This document shows positions 17,301 through 24,583 of a stretch of DNA of 64,000 nucleotides, piece after piece. Position 1 is the stretch's first letter. Each line of letters starts with the position of its first letter. Under the pieces are notes generated by a model that was given only the letters and a program-made list of their open reading frames with translations, was not told where the DNA came from and made no database searches. This DNA is from an uncultured Verrucomicrobiales bacterium (GTDB lineage: Bacteria; Verrucomicrobiota; Verrucomicrobiia; Verrucomicrobiales; Akkermansiaceae). The DNA is taken from assembly GCA_937928545.1 (NCBI GenBank), contig CALGJQ010000027.1, positions 1 through 64,000 of the forward strand. Reading direction: 5' to 3'. A program made the translations under genes and the position numbers.

Positions 17301-17659
17301 CCATGACCACTTGGATCGACGTCGACAAGTTGCTCCAACTTTTCGGCCTCACCCGCGATGACATCCTCGCCCGCGATCAGGAAAAAATCACCGCCGGCAT
17401 CCGCAATGTCGCCGCCAAGCTCCCCACCTACATCACCCTCAAAGAAGTCAAAAAACGCTGGGGCCACGGCCAAGAAGACGTCTTCCCCGTCCTCCAATTC
17501 GAAAAACTCTGGGGCGACCTCACCACCCTCCCCGGCATCGACTCAAAATTCATCGTCGTCCCGAGATCGCGCGGCCAACAACTCAAAGACCCCGCCCAAC
17601 TCGACGCCTGGCTCCGCGACGGCTCCGCCAAGCACATCGAGTCCCTCTGCCAGTGGTAA
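14345..17659 (+). CDS. Fusion of fucokinase-like GHMP kinase and UDPGP-type pyrophosphorylase
   Basis: 1104 residues. Around residues 185-560 lies a GHMP-kinase-type domain of the fucokinase branch: a modified ATP loop [11 protein letters not shown] (about 309), [19 protein letters not shown] (about 360; fucokinases have GGGWQDQ-G), and the C-terminal [12 protein letters not shown] (about 522). From about residue 730 a UDPGP-type nucleotidyltransferase follows: AAGAGSRW (nucleotide loop), [49 protein letters not shown] and [17 protein letters not shown]. It could salvage a free sugar to a nucleotide sugar in two steps. In the known FKP/FKGP fusions the pyrophosphorylase comes first, so the order is reversed here. 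Gap to the GalU-like gene is 48 bases. Confidence 0.72.
   Translation: [1104 protein letters not shown]
16628..16728 (+). repeat. Source copy of a 101-base duplicated segment
   Basis: This part of the UDPGP domain recurs about 85 per cent identical at 17721-17821, same orientation, 1093 bases away. Here it is in frame and encodes the conserved [20 protein letters not shown] stretch. Confidence 0.8.
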
Positions 17660-17660
17660 C

Positions 17661-17684
17661 GTGGCGGAGGCTTCCAGCCTCCAC
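17661..17684. repeat. Intergenic palindrome
   Basis: GTGG-C-GGAGGC pairs with GCCTCCAC around a short loop directly after the kinase/pyrophosphorylase stop. It has no T-run, so it is a palindromic repeat rather than a clear terminator. Confidence 0.5.
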
Positions 17685-17720
17685 GCCCAAAAACTCCCCA
17701 AGACCATGCTCCAACACCGC

Positions 17721-17821
17721 AAGGACCGCACTTCCATCGAGACCCACCTCAGCAAATCCCAGAAATGCGGCACCCAAGCCGACACGAGCATCCACACCTC
17801 CCTCACCACCTCCTACCTCAC
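17721..17821 (+). pseudogene. Degenerate duplicate of the UDPGP segment
   Basis: 101 bases matching 16628-16728 at about 85 per cent. The translation keeps RTSIETHLSKSQKCGTQ and TTSYLTQ but has lost conserved residues (for example IPHLF has become IHTSL), and nothing of the gene flanks it. It is debris of a local duplication lying between the fusion gene and the kinase-like gene. Confidence 0.75.
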
Positions 17822-17872
17822 GCAACGCGATTCTTCTGATCCTCGCGCTTCTTCCTTCATTGCCCGAAACGG

Positions 17873-18652
17873 TCAGTCGCCAAAGAGGCCCAATTCTTCA
17901 ACGACGACATCAAAAAACTGAGGGTGGCCATTTGCGTCGATCAGGATATTGCCAATGTTGGCGTCCGAGATCATCACACCGGTCTTTTCGTGTTGGTAGC
18001 TGTTACCCACCCCTTTGATCCATCCACACCCCTTCACAATATCGATGAGCTCTTCTGGATCATCGAGGGCCTCCCCTTTCACATAAGGTTGTTTTGTCCA
18101 GATGACACCAAATCCCCTTTCATTCAAAGAAACGCCGATGACCAGCATCGCAAGTTCAGGAAAGACGATATTGAAATGATCAAGACGTTGGAGATATTGT
18201 GCCGGAGTCGCTTTCTCCTGAGGATGGCCATAGGCATCGTCTTTGGTTCGCTTTATGACGTAAGCGGTCTCACTGTTTGTGAAGAGAAACACATCGTGCT
18301 CTGTCCCTCCGCTATCGATGTTATCCGCGTCTTGAATGAGAGACGTAACATCATCATGGAAGATTCCGAGCCTCTTGGCGTTTGCGATAAGATCACGTTC
18401 TTCTCGATCCAGAACCTCCCGTGCTAGCGTCAATCCGTAAGCGGGGATTTCCAGATGACGGGTCGCGAGTAGCGAGAGTTTCTCTGGAACTGGGCCTTGA
18501 TCTCCTCCCGGCTCATCGGGATTTTGGGCAGAGGAAAACTCAGCCCCTTCCGCTGCGACTGCTTCAGCGGGAGCTTTGGATCCTGAGTCTGACCTTTCGC
18601 TTTCAATACCTTTAGGATCCTTCACTCTGTGCGATTTGTCAAGATCGTCCAC
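17873..18652 (-). CDS. Protein-kinase-like protein (polyvalent kinase type)
   Basis: About 259 residues; the start is unsure (GTG near 18652). After a low-complexity Ser/Glu/Ala-rich N-terminus the protein has a kinase-like layout: FLFTNSETAYVIKRTKDDAY (strand with the ATP-site Lys), YLQRLDHFNIVFP, VIWTKQPYVKGE (hinge-like), and VMISDANIGNILIDANGHPQ FFDV, resembling the catalytic D-x-x-x-x-N loop followed by a metal-site Asp. This resembles the putative polyvalent protein kinase domains found on phages and integrative elements. Base composition is AT-richer than the neighbours and it lies between duplicated debris and a toxin-antitoxin pair, both consistent with acquisition. Function unknown. 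Confidence 0.5.
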   Translation of the reverse strand: MDDLDKSHRVKDPKGIESERSDSGSKAPAEAVAAEGAEFSSAQNPDEPGGDQGPVPEKLSLLATRHLEIPAYGLTLAREVLDREERDLIANAKRLGIFHDDVTSLIQDADNIDSGGTEHDVFLFTNSETAYVIKRTKDDAYGHPQEKATPAQYLQRLDHFNIVFPELAMLVIGVSLNERGFGVIWTKQPYVKGEALDDPEELIDIVKGCGWIKGVGNSYQHEKTGVMISDANIGNILIDANGHPQFFDVVVEELGLFGD

Positions 18653-18763
18653 CCCGCGCGAGCATGAGAAATCATCCTCATTTTTCGTGCCGCCCTCACC
18701 GAATCAATAAGATGGTATCTCCCCCTCTTCTGCCAAAAAAAGGCAACCCAGAACCTTACTCTC

Positions 18764-19141
18764 TCAAACCTCCAACACCGCAAGCTCATAGCCACTTGCG
18801 AACTGATCCCGCGTCGCGAAGTGCAGCGACTCGACCTGGCATTGCGCAATCAAGGCTCGATCAAACGGATCTCCATGAATCGAAGGGAGCATCAGAGACT
18901 GAGTGGCATGCGCATGGGTAAAAGCCAACTCATCCACCCCATCCGCCTTCAATAGTTCCGTGAAATTCGCAGGAAGCTTTAACTTTCCTTTCGAGATCTT
19001 GAGCCCGAGTTCCCACACCGATACCGCACTCAAAAACACCTGATTCATCGGATCAGCAATCGCATCGCGAGCCTTTTTCTTAATTCTAGTAGGGTCGTCC
19101 ATCCACCAGAGCGCGGTATGGGAATCAAGGAGAATTCGCAT
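18764..19141 (-). CDS. PIN-domain toxin (VapC-like)
   Basis: About 125 residues with the PIN fold of VapC ribonucleases: N-terminal RILLDSHTALWWMDD (first acidic residue), SAVSVWELGLKISKGKL (second, conserved Glu), and HGDPFDRALIAQC (third acidic cluster), then LHFATRDQF. It cuts RNA in characterised relatives. ATG at 19141 is preferred; a GTG lies one codon earlier. It follows the Phd-like antitoxin gene by only a few bases, forming a type II toxin-antitoxin pair. Confidence 0.85.
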   Translation of the reverse strand: MRILLDSHTALWWMDDPTRIKKKARDAIADPMNQVFLSAVSVWELGLKISKGKLKLPANFTELLKADGVDELAFTHAHATQSLMLPSIHGDPFDRALIAQCQVESLHFATRDQFASGYELAVLEV

Positions 19142-19147
19142 CACTTA

Positions 19148-19399
19148 CTATTGAGCTTCTTTTGGTTCGAGAGGCGCTTTCGTCATCAACTCCACCAGCT
19201 CCTCATCAGGCTCCCAACAATCATCAGACTCCCAAATCTGCCCCTGCAAAAAGCCCCCCTTCCGAACCGGCCGAGGCGGAATGTAAGGCACCAACTTCGC
19301 CATCGGCTTACCCGCCTTAGAAATGATGACTTCTTCGCCAGCATGAGCCCGCTCGACAAGTCGAGAGAGATGAGTTTTGGCTTCTTGGATATTTTCCAT
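19148..19399 (-). CDS. Phd/YefM-type antitoxin
   Basis: 83 residues. The N-terminus MENIQEAKTHLSRLVERAHA and EEVIISKAGKPMAKLVPY is the typical Phd/YefM DNA-binding fold; the C-terminal part (WESDDCWEPDEELVELM) would wrap the toxin. It is first in the operon, so it should repress the pair together with the PIN toxin. Upstream, TCTGG occurs three times in a row (about 19405-19421), possibly part of the operator. Confidence 0.88.
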   Translation of the reverse strand: MENIQEAKTHLSRLVERAHAGEEVIISKAGKPMAKLVPYIPPRPVRKGGFLQGQIWESDDCWEPDEELVELMTKAPLEPKEAQ

Positions 19400-19486
19400 A
19401 ATTAAGTCTGGTCTGGTCTGGTTTTTATGTCAATCGATCTCTTCTTACGAATCGCATTCCACGATTAGCACCGCTAAGCTCTCCCC

Positions 19487-20284
19487 GTGAGCATCTTCCA
19501 AGCAACCGGACGACTCGTCCTCAGCTTCATCAACTACCTCGGCCAACTCGGCTTGTTGACGGGAGAGATCTTCACCTCTCTGACCAAAGGCCAGAAACGT
19601 TGGCGGCAGATGTGGGCTCAAGTTGCGGAAATCGGCGCTCGCTCCCAAGTCGTGGTCTGCGTCACCGGAGCCTTCACCGGAGCGGTCCTCGCCGCTCAGA
19701 CCCTTTTCCAGTTCAAGCTCTTCGGTCTCGAAACTGCGACCGGTGGCCTCGTCTCCGTCGCGATGCTCCGCGAACTTGGCCCCACCATCACCGGACTCAT
19801 GCTCGCGGGCCGCGTCGGCTCCGCAATGGCCGCTGAGATCGGCACCATGAAGGTCACCGAACAAGTCGACGCCCTCCGCTCAATGGCCGTGCATCCCGTC
19901 GATTACCTTGTCACCCCCCGCCTCCTCGCGATGATCATTTCCATTCCCTTACTGATTGCTGAATCAGCGGCCCTCGGAATGATCGCCTCTTACGTCGTCG
20001 GCGTTGGAGTCTTTAAAGTCGAAGCCGCCTACTGGATCGCCAACACCCGTCAATACGTTGCGCTTGAGGACATCAGCATCGCCCTCATCAAAGGCCTCTC
20101 CTTCGGCATCCTCATTGTCATCGTTTCTTGCGACCGAGGCTTAAAAGCCAGCAATGGCGCGGTCGGCGTAGGACGAGGCACCACCGAAGCGATGGTTTAT
20201 TCATCCCTCGCTATTCTCGTCGTGAATTTCTTCCTCACCCTAATCATGCAGATTATTTTCCCCGCGACCCTCTTTTCGAGCTAG
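19487..20284 (+). CDS. mlaE: MlaE-family ABC transporter permease
   Basis: 265 residues, GTG start. The MlaE/TTG2B permease family is clear from RSQVVVCVTGAFTGAVLAAQ, ATGGLVSVAMLRELGPTITG, LMLAGRVGSAMAAEIGTMKV and EQVDALRSMAVHPVDYLVTP, with five to six transmembrane helices. Family members move phospholipids between the membranes of Gram-negative bacteria with an ATPase (MlaF) and an MCE protein (MlaD). Neither partner follows here; the gene stands alone between the toxin-antitoxin pair and a convergent FG-GAP gene. Confidence 0.88.
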   Translation: MSIFQATGRLVLSFINYLGQLGLLTGEIFTSLTKGQKRWRQMWAQVAEIGARSQVVVCVTGAFTGAVLAAQTLFQFKLFGLETATGGLVSVAMLRELGPTITGLMLAGRVGSAMAAEIGTMKVTEQVDALRSMAVHPVDYLVTPRLLAMIISIPLLIAESAALGMIASYVVGVGVFKVEAAYWIANTRQYVALEDISIALIKGLSFGILIVIVSCDRGLKASNGAVGVGRGTTEAMVYSSLAILVVNFFLTLIMQIIFPATLFSS

Positions 20285-20290
20285 CCCCAA

Positions 20291-20326
20291 AAGGAAAACC
20301 GCGCCCTTGTCGAAACAAGAGCGCGG
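20291..20326 (-). terminator. Hairpin between convergent mlaE and FG-GAP genes
   Basis: CCGCGCCCTTGT (20299-20310) pairs with ACAAGAGCGCGG (20315-20326) around CGAA, with one mismatch. On the minus strand it is followed by a T-rich stretch, so it suits the FG-GAP gene; on the plus strand there is no T-run. Confidence 0.6.
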
Positions 20327-20353
20327 CCACACAAACACACAAAATCAGAGGGG

Positions 20354-21538
20354 TTATTTCTGATAATATACCCATACGAACCCTGTGGATTCTTCTTTCA
20401 AAAACTCCTCCCGTTTTTCGAACAACTTTGAAAAACGACTTTGAACCTTCTCCATTTCCTCGGCGCTCTGCTCCGTTTGAAAAAGCTTTTGAAGCTCCAT
20501 CATCTCCTTGTTCCACTCGGCTTGAGCCTTGTCCGACTCCTCCCGTGTGACACCTTCAGGAAGCGATTGAAGACTCACGCTATCGCCCATAAGGAGATCT
20601 AGTTTACCATCACCGTTTAAGTCATCTGCCCAAACTCGGGTAGAAGAAGATGGCGAAGGGTCCTCATTCGCCCACCGAGGTCCATCTTTCTTAGGCGGAG
20701 AAATTAGAACGGTAGATTTCCCAAAGCTCATCTCCTGATCCTTGCCTGCTGTATTTTCGACCAACTTAACTCCTCCATTTCCAGATCCAGCGAGGAGATC
20801 CAAGTCGCCATCACCATCCCAATCCGCAAAACAAGGATCGCTGTGATAACCGGTCGAAAGAGGCTGATCTCCCTGCATTACTCTCTCACTCTTGGGAGAA
20901 AATTTCCCCTTCCCCTCTCCTCGAAAGAGATAGTAGGTCCCCTTAAAGTTCCCCACAAAAAGATCCAAATTACCATCGCCATCAAAATCCACCGCCGTAG
21001 GCCGCGTACAAATCCTCGGGATATCCATATCTCCTCCTTTCTGGTCAGCAGGTTTGATGATTAAAAGTTTTCCATCCGTCCCCTTCAGAGGCTCGGCCTT
21101 TTTAAAAGTCCCCCCTTTCTCACCCCAAAGCACTTGAAAAAGCCCCGCCATTTCAGAAAGACCATCTCCCGAATACGACCCAGAAAGAATGTCCATTTGG
21201 CCGTCACCATTCAGATCCACAACCTGTGGAGTCGAACTCTTGCATCACCACACTCCGGGGATCTTGGCGATCTCACCTCCAGCTTTGAGAAATTTTCCTT
21301 CTCCAAATTTTCCCTCTCCTTTCCCAGGATAGACCTTGATTTTCCCATTATTGAACTGCCCCACCAGAAGATCTTTCTCTCCGTCCCCATCCAGATCGAA
21401 AAGAGTCGGAGCTGCATAGCCCGGAGCTTCCACTTGAACCAACTGATCTCCGCCTTTCAAAGGAACCGGAGTTTCAAAATTCGCTGCCGCCACTGCGAGT
21501 GGCAGAAGCCCAGAGAGCATAAAATAAATTCTTCTCAT
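20354..21538 (-). CDS. FG-GAP/VCBS repeat protein, predicted selenoprotein (UGA = Sec at codon 98)
   Basis: 395 codons including one in-frame TGA at 21247-21245. From ATG 21538 (MRRIYFMLSGLLPLAVAAAN) it has a signal peptide. FG-GAP/VCBS repeats with the D-x-D-x-D-G calcium-binding pattern lie on both sides of the UGA: LFDLDGDGEKDLLVG before it, then VVDLNGDGQMDILSG, AVDFDGDGNLDLFVG, FADWDGDGDLDLLAG and WADDLNGDGKLDLLMG. The UGA is followed at once by TGC, giving GVW-U-C-KSSTPQ. The last 80 residues are a charged helix. A hairpin with a GGU loop follows the UGA. Both halves look fully conserved, which argues against decay. Predicted exported beta-propeller with a vicinal selenol-thiol pair. 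Divergent from pdhA. Confidence 0.75.
21210..21236 (-). promoter_or_regulatory. Candidate bacterial SECIS hairpin in the FG-GAP gene
   Basis: On the minus strand TCCACA (21230-21225) pairs perfectly with TGTGGA (21221-21216) around the loop GGT (21224-21222). A lower stem TTC (21236-21234) pairs with GAA (21212-21210) across a 3x3 internal loop. Twenty bases separate the UGA from the loop, inside the usual bacterial range. The GG/GU of the loop is what SelB recognises in known elements. Confidence 0.65.
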
Positions 21539-21657
21539 ACGAGAGGAAGCGCCCGAAAGGCTCAAACTTGTCTCTTTTTGGTAAATTCAGAGCGAATTGC
21601 ATTAGTCTTGCGGCGAATCGCTGGGGCCGCTATGTCGCTCTTTGAAATTCTTTCGTC

Positions 21658-22746
21658 ATGGATACTGCAAGCAGCCCAAATATTTCCCCGCTCGATTTTG
21701 CGAGCTCGCCCATTAATAAAACCCTCTCCTCTGAAAAGAAGATCGAGCACTACCGCCAGATGACCCAGATCCGGCGATTTGAGCAATCTGCTCTTAAAAA
21801 CTACTCGAAAAAGGGCACCATGGGTGGCTTCCTTCACCTTTATATTGGTCAAGAATCCCTCGCCGTGGGTGCCGCTTCCCTCATGGGTGACCACGATCAC
21901 ATGATCACTGCCTACCGATGCCACGCCCACGCCCTTGCTGTAGGAATGGGGATGAACGAGTGTATGGCCGAGCTTTATGGAAAAGCCACTGGCTGCTCGA
22001 AAGGCAAAGGCGGATCGATGCACTTCTTCGCACCTGACAAGAACTTCTGGGGAGGCCACGGAATCGTCGCCGGTCAAACTCCACTCGGCCTAGGCCTCGG
22101 CTACGGCCTCAAGTATAACAATCTTCACGGCTCAGCCCTCTGCTTCCTCGGAGACGGCGCCGTCAACCAAGGAGCCTTCCACGAGTCACTGAACATCGCC
22201 GCCCTCTTCGGGATTCCCGTCGTTTACGTCATCGAAAACAACGGCTACTCCATGGGCACTTCTCAAAAACGTTCCTCCGCCTATAAAGACTGCTTAGCCC
22301 AGCGCGCCGACGCTTACGACATGGACTGGGACGTCGTGAATGGTGAGGACTTTTACGAAGTCCGCGCAAAAATGCACATCGCGATGGAGCGAGCTCGCAA
22401 AGAGCTCAAGCCAACCGTTCTCGAAATCAACACCTACCGCTATTACGGACACTCCGTCGCCGACGCCAACCACAAGGTCTATCGTTCTCCTGAAGAGATC
22501 GAAAAATATAAGCGCGACCACGACCCCATCAACCTCTGGAAGCAGCGCCTCCTCGACGAAGGAGTTCTCACTGAAGAATCCGCCAAGGAGATCGACACCG
22601 CTTCCAAAAATGAAGCAGCCGCGTCCGTCAAATTTGCCGAAGACTCCCCCGCCCCAACCGCCGAGGACATTACCAAAGACGTTTACTGGGAGACCGATAA
22701 CAACACCGAGGCCTCCAAGATCGGCCGTCACTTTTTCAACGATTAA
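21658..22746 (+). CDS. pdhA: Pyruvate dehydrogenase E1 component, alpha subunit
   Basis: 362 residues. Thiamine-diphosphate enzyme that decarboxylates pyruvate and reductively acetylates lipoyl-E2. Motifs: FLHLYIGQESLAVG, AYRCHAHALAVG (Tyr-Arg of the diphosphate site and following His), CSKGKGGSMHFF, GGHGIVAGQTPLGLG, the TPP motif LGDGAVNQGAFHES...NN, and YRYYGHSVAD with the catalytic-loop His. The beta subunit follows after 21 bases. E2 is not in the window and lpdA (E3) is 36 kb away. Compare the degenerate paralogue at 45381. Confidence 0.95.
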   Translation: MDTASSPNISPLDFASSPINKTLSSEKKIEHYRQMTQIRRFEQSALKNYSKKGTMGGFLHLYIGQESLAVGAASLMGDHDHMITAYRCHAHALAVGMGMNECMAELYGKATGCSKGKGGSMHFFAPDKNFWGGHGIVAGQTPLGLGLGYGLKYNNLHGSALCFLGDGAVNQGAFHESLNIAALFGIPVVYVIENNGYSMGTSQKRSSAYKDCLAQRADAYDMDWDVVNGEDFYEVRAKMHIAMERARKELKPTVLEINTYRYYGHSVADANHKVYRSPEEIEKYKRDHDPINLWKQRLLDEGVLTEESAKEIDTASKNEAAASVKFAEDSPAPTAEDITKDVYWETDNNTEASKIGRHFFND

Positions 22747-22767
22747 ATTCTTACCTTTTTAGATACC

Positions 22768-23751
22768 ATGCGCGAAATCGAATACCGAGACGCCCTCAAC
22801 GAAGCCTTCGACGAAGAGCTTGCCCGCGATGAAAACGTCGTCCTCATGGGCGAGGAAGTCGCTCAATACAACGGAGCTTACAAAGTCACCAAAGGCCTTT
22901 GGGAAAAGTGGGGCGACAAACGAGTCGTCGACACCCCCATCTCCGAAGCCGGCTTCATCGGCATGGGCATCGGAGCCTCCATGCTCGGCGTCCGCCCCGT
23001 CATGGAACTCATGTTCTGGTCCTTCCACAGCGTCGCCTTTGACCAACTCGTCAACAACGCCGCCTGCTGCCGCTACATGTCCGGCGGACTCATCAATGTC
23101 CCCATCGTGATGCGTGGTCCCGCCAATGGCGGCACCAACGTCGGCGCGACCCACTCTCACACTCCCGAGGGCCTCTTCGCCGCCTTCCCCGGCCTCAAAG
23201 TCTGCTCGCCTGCCACCCCAGCCGATGCTAAAGGCCTCATGAAAACCGCCATCCGTGACAATGACCCCGTCTACGTTATGGAAAATACCACCCTATATGG
23301 AAATCTCGGCGACGTCCCAGATCCCGCCGACGGTGACTTCACCATCCCACTCGGAAAAGCCGACATTAAGCGTGAAGGTAGCGACATCAGCCTCATCGCT
23401 CACGGAGCCAGCGTCCTCCGCTGCCTCGAAGCGGCCGAAATCCTCCAAAATGAGCACAACATCAGTGCCGAAGTCGTCGATCTCCGCTCCATCCGTCCCC
23501 TCGATCAAGACGCCATCATTGAGTCCGTCAAAAAGACCAATAAGGCCTGCCTCGTTGACGAATCAAAGCCCTTCTGCGGCGTTTCCGCTCAAATCACCAC
23601 CCTGATTCAGGAATACGCCTTCGATTACCTCGATGCCCCTATCAAACGGGTCTGCACCATCGATGCACCAGCGATTTACTCGCCTCATGTCGAGCCAGAC
23701 CAGCTCCCAAATGCAGATCGCATTGTCAAACAAGTCCTCACCATCGCTTAA
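22768..23751 (+). CDS. pdhB: Pyruvate dehydrogenase E1 component, beta subunit
   Basis: 327 residues, co-transcribed with pdhA. Typical E1-beta features: MREIEYRDALNEAFDEELAR, VVLMGEEVAQYNGAYKVTKG, TPISEAGFIGMGIGASMLGV, MELMFWSF, GPANGGTNVGATHSH, VYVMENTTLYG, and the transketolase C-terminal domain (SLIAHGASVLRCLEAAEIL, VVDLRSIRPLD). It supplies the Glu that activates thiamine diphosphate and binds E2. A small Cys-rich lipoprotein gene follows 83 bases later, with no evident functional link. Confidence 0.96.
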   Translation: MREIEYRDALNEAFDEELARDENVVLMGEEVAQYNGAYKVTKGLWEKWGDKRVVDTPISEAGFIGMGIGASMLGVRPVMELMFWSFHSVAFDQLVNNAACCRYMSGGLINVPIVMRGPANGGTNVGATHSHTPEGLFAAFPGLKVCSPATPADAKGLMKTAIRDNDPVYVMENTTLYGNLGDVPDPADGDFTIPLGKADIKREGSDISLIAHGASVLRCLEAAEILQNEHNISAEVVDLRSIRPLDQDAIIESVKKTNKACLVDESKPFCGVSAQITTLIQEYAFDYLDAPIKRVCTIDAPAIYSPHVEPDQLPNADRIVKQVLTIA

Positions 23752-23834
23752 AATCTCATTTTGAAGAAATCCACTCTCGACAACCCCTCGTCTCATTTGA
23801 TTTCCTCTACCCAGTCAAAACACCGCATACATTC

Positions 23835-24233
23835 ATGAAAAAACTGATCCCACTTCTTCTTCTCAGCCTCTTCGCTTCGGTCCTTACTTCCTGCTGCGGC
23901 CTCAGTAAGTGCCACAACAAAGGAAAAATCGTTGAAGTTGGCTGCGAAAATATGGGCTACACCAACGAAAAAGTCACCAAATACAAGGTCGTCAAGCGCA
24001 TGGTCAACCCGGGCACCAAAGGTGGCATTCCTTACGAAGTTGAGGACAAAATCGCTTACACCGAGACCGTCCAAGTGCCGCAAGACTGCGGAACCTGCGG
24101 ATCAGTCTACTGCCCAGCTCCTGATTGCTGTGGAAGCATCAGCCCAGCTGTTATCAAGCGCGCTACTGCTCAAGGAGGAACAGGTGAGCCACACATCGGC
24201 ACCATCCCGACCATGAGAATCCTCGCTGAATAA
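23835..24233 (+). CDS. Cys-rich small lipoprotein, unknown function
   Basis: 132 residues with a lipoprotein signal peptide MKKLIPLLLLSLFASVLTSC followed directly by a second Cys. The mature part contains further paired cysteines (CGTCGSVYCPAPDCCG) that could form disulfides or bind metal. No family recognised. A second lipoprotein gene follows after 8 bases, so the two are probably co-expressed. Confidence 0.65.
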   Translation: MKKLIPLLLLSLFASVLTSCCGLSKCHNKGKIVEVGCENMGYTNEKVTKYKVVKRMVNPGTKGGIPYEVEDKIAYTETVQVPQDCGTCGSVYCPAPDCCGSISPAVIKRATAQGGTGEPHIGTIPTMRILAE

Positions 24234-24241
24234 GCAAGTTC

Positions 24242-24583
24242 ATGAAAACACTTTCAAAGCCCACACGCCTTCCCAGAAGGCTGTGGGTTTTTTCGTCTCT
24301 CGTTGCTGCCGCTTTAACCTCCTGTCAGTCATCCCCTCCTCCCGCTCGCCCCTTTTCGCAACCCAGCCTCCTCAAAGTGAAACCCTCTCCCCCTCCCACC
24401 CCCAATGGCGGCTTCGAAGGTCTTTCTCTTGAAGCCGCAAAAGCCAAAGCCGAGCAGGCGAAGCTCCGATGGCGCGTCACCCGAATCGACGGCAAAAGCC
24501 GCCCTGTCACCAAAGACTACCGACCCCAGCGACTCAACTTTGAGATCACTCAGGGAAAAGTCTCCCGCGTCACCAAGGGATGA
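24242..24583 (+). CDS. Lipoprotein with peptidase-inhibitor I78-like domain
   Basis: 113 residues. The signal peptide ends in the lipobox ALTSC, then a Pro/Ser-rich linker. The C-terminal 60 residues read GLSLEAAKAKAEQAKLRWRV, then VTKDYRPQRLNFEITQGKVS. The DYRPxRLN motif close to the end is that of the I78 serine-peptidase inhibitor family. The family has a small fold related to potato inhibitor I. A role in protecting the periplasm or outer membrane from proteases is inferred. Confidence 0.6.
   Translation: MKTLSKPTRLPRRLWVFSSLVAAALTSCQSSPPPARPFSQPSLLKVKPSPPPTPNGGFEGLSLEAAKAKAEQAKLRWRVTRIDGKSRPVTKDYRPQRLNFEITQGKVSRVTKG

Noticed and set aside
15974-17497. 507-codon open frame on the minus strand
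   Set aside because: It is antisense to the kinase/pyrophosphorylase gene. Its composition (Gly, Glu, Val, Asp rich) is what high third-position C/G gives in the opposite frame, and no family motif appears.
21211-21417. Frameshift explanation for the broken FG-GAP gene
   Set aside because: The two halves are already in the same frame, separated by a single TGA; no shift is needed, so Sec or a nonsense change are the only readings.
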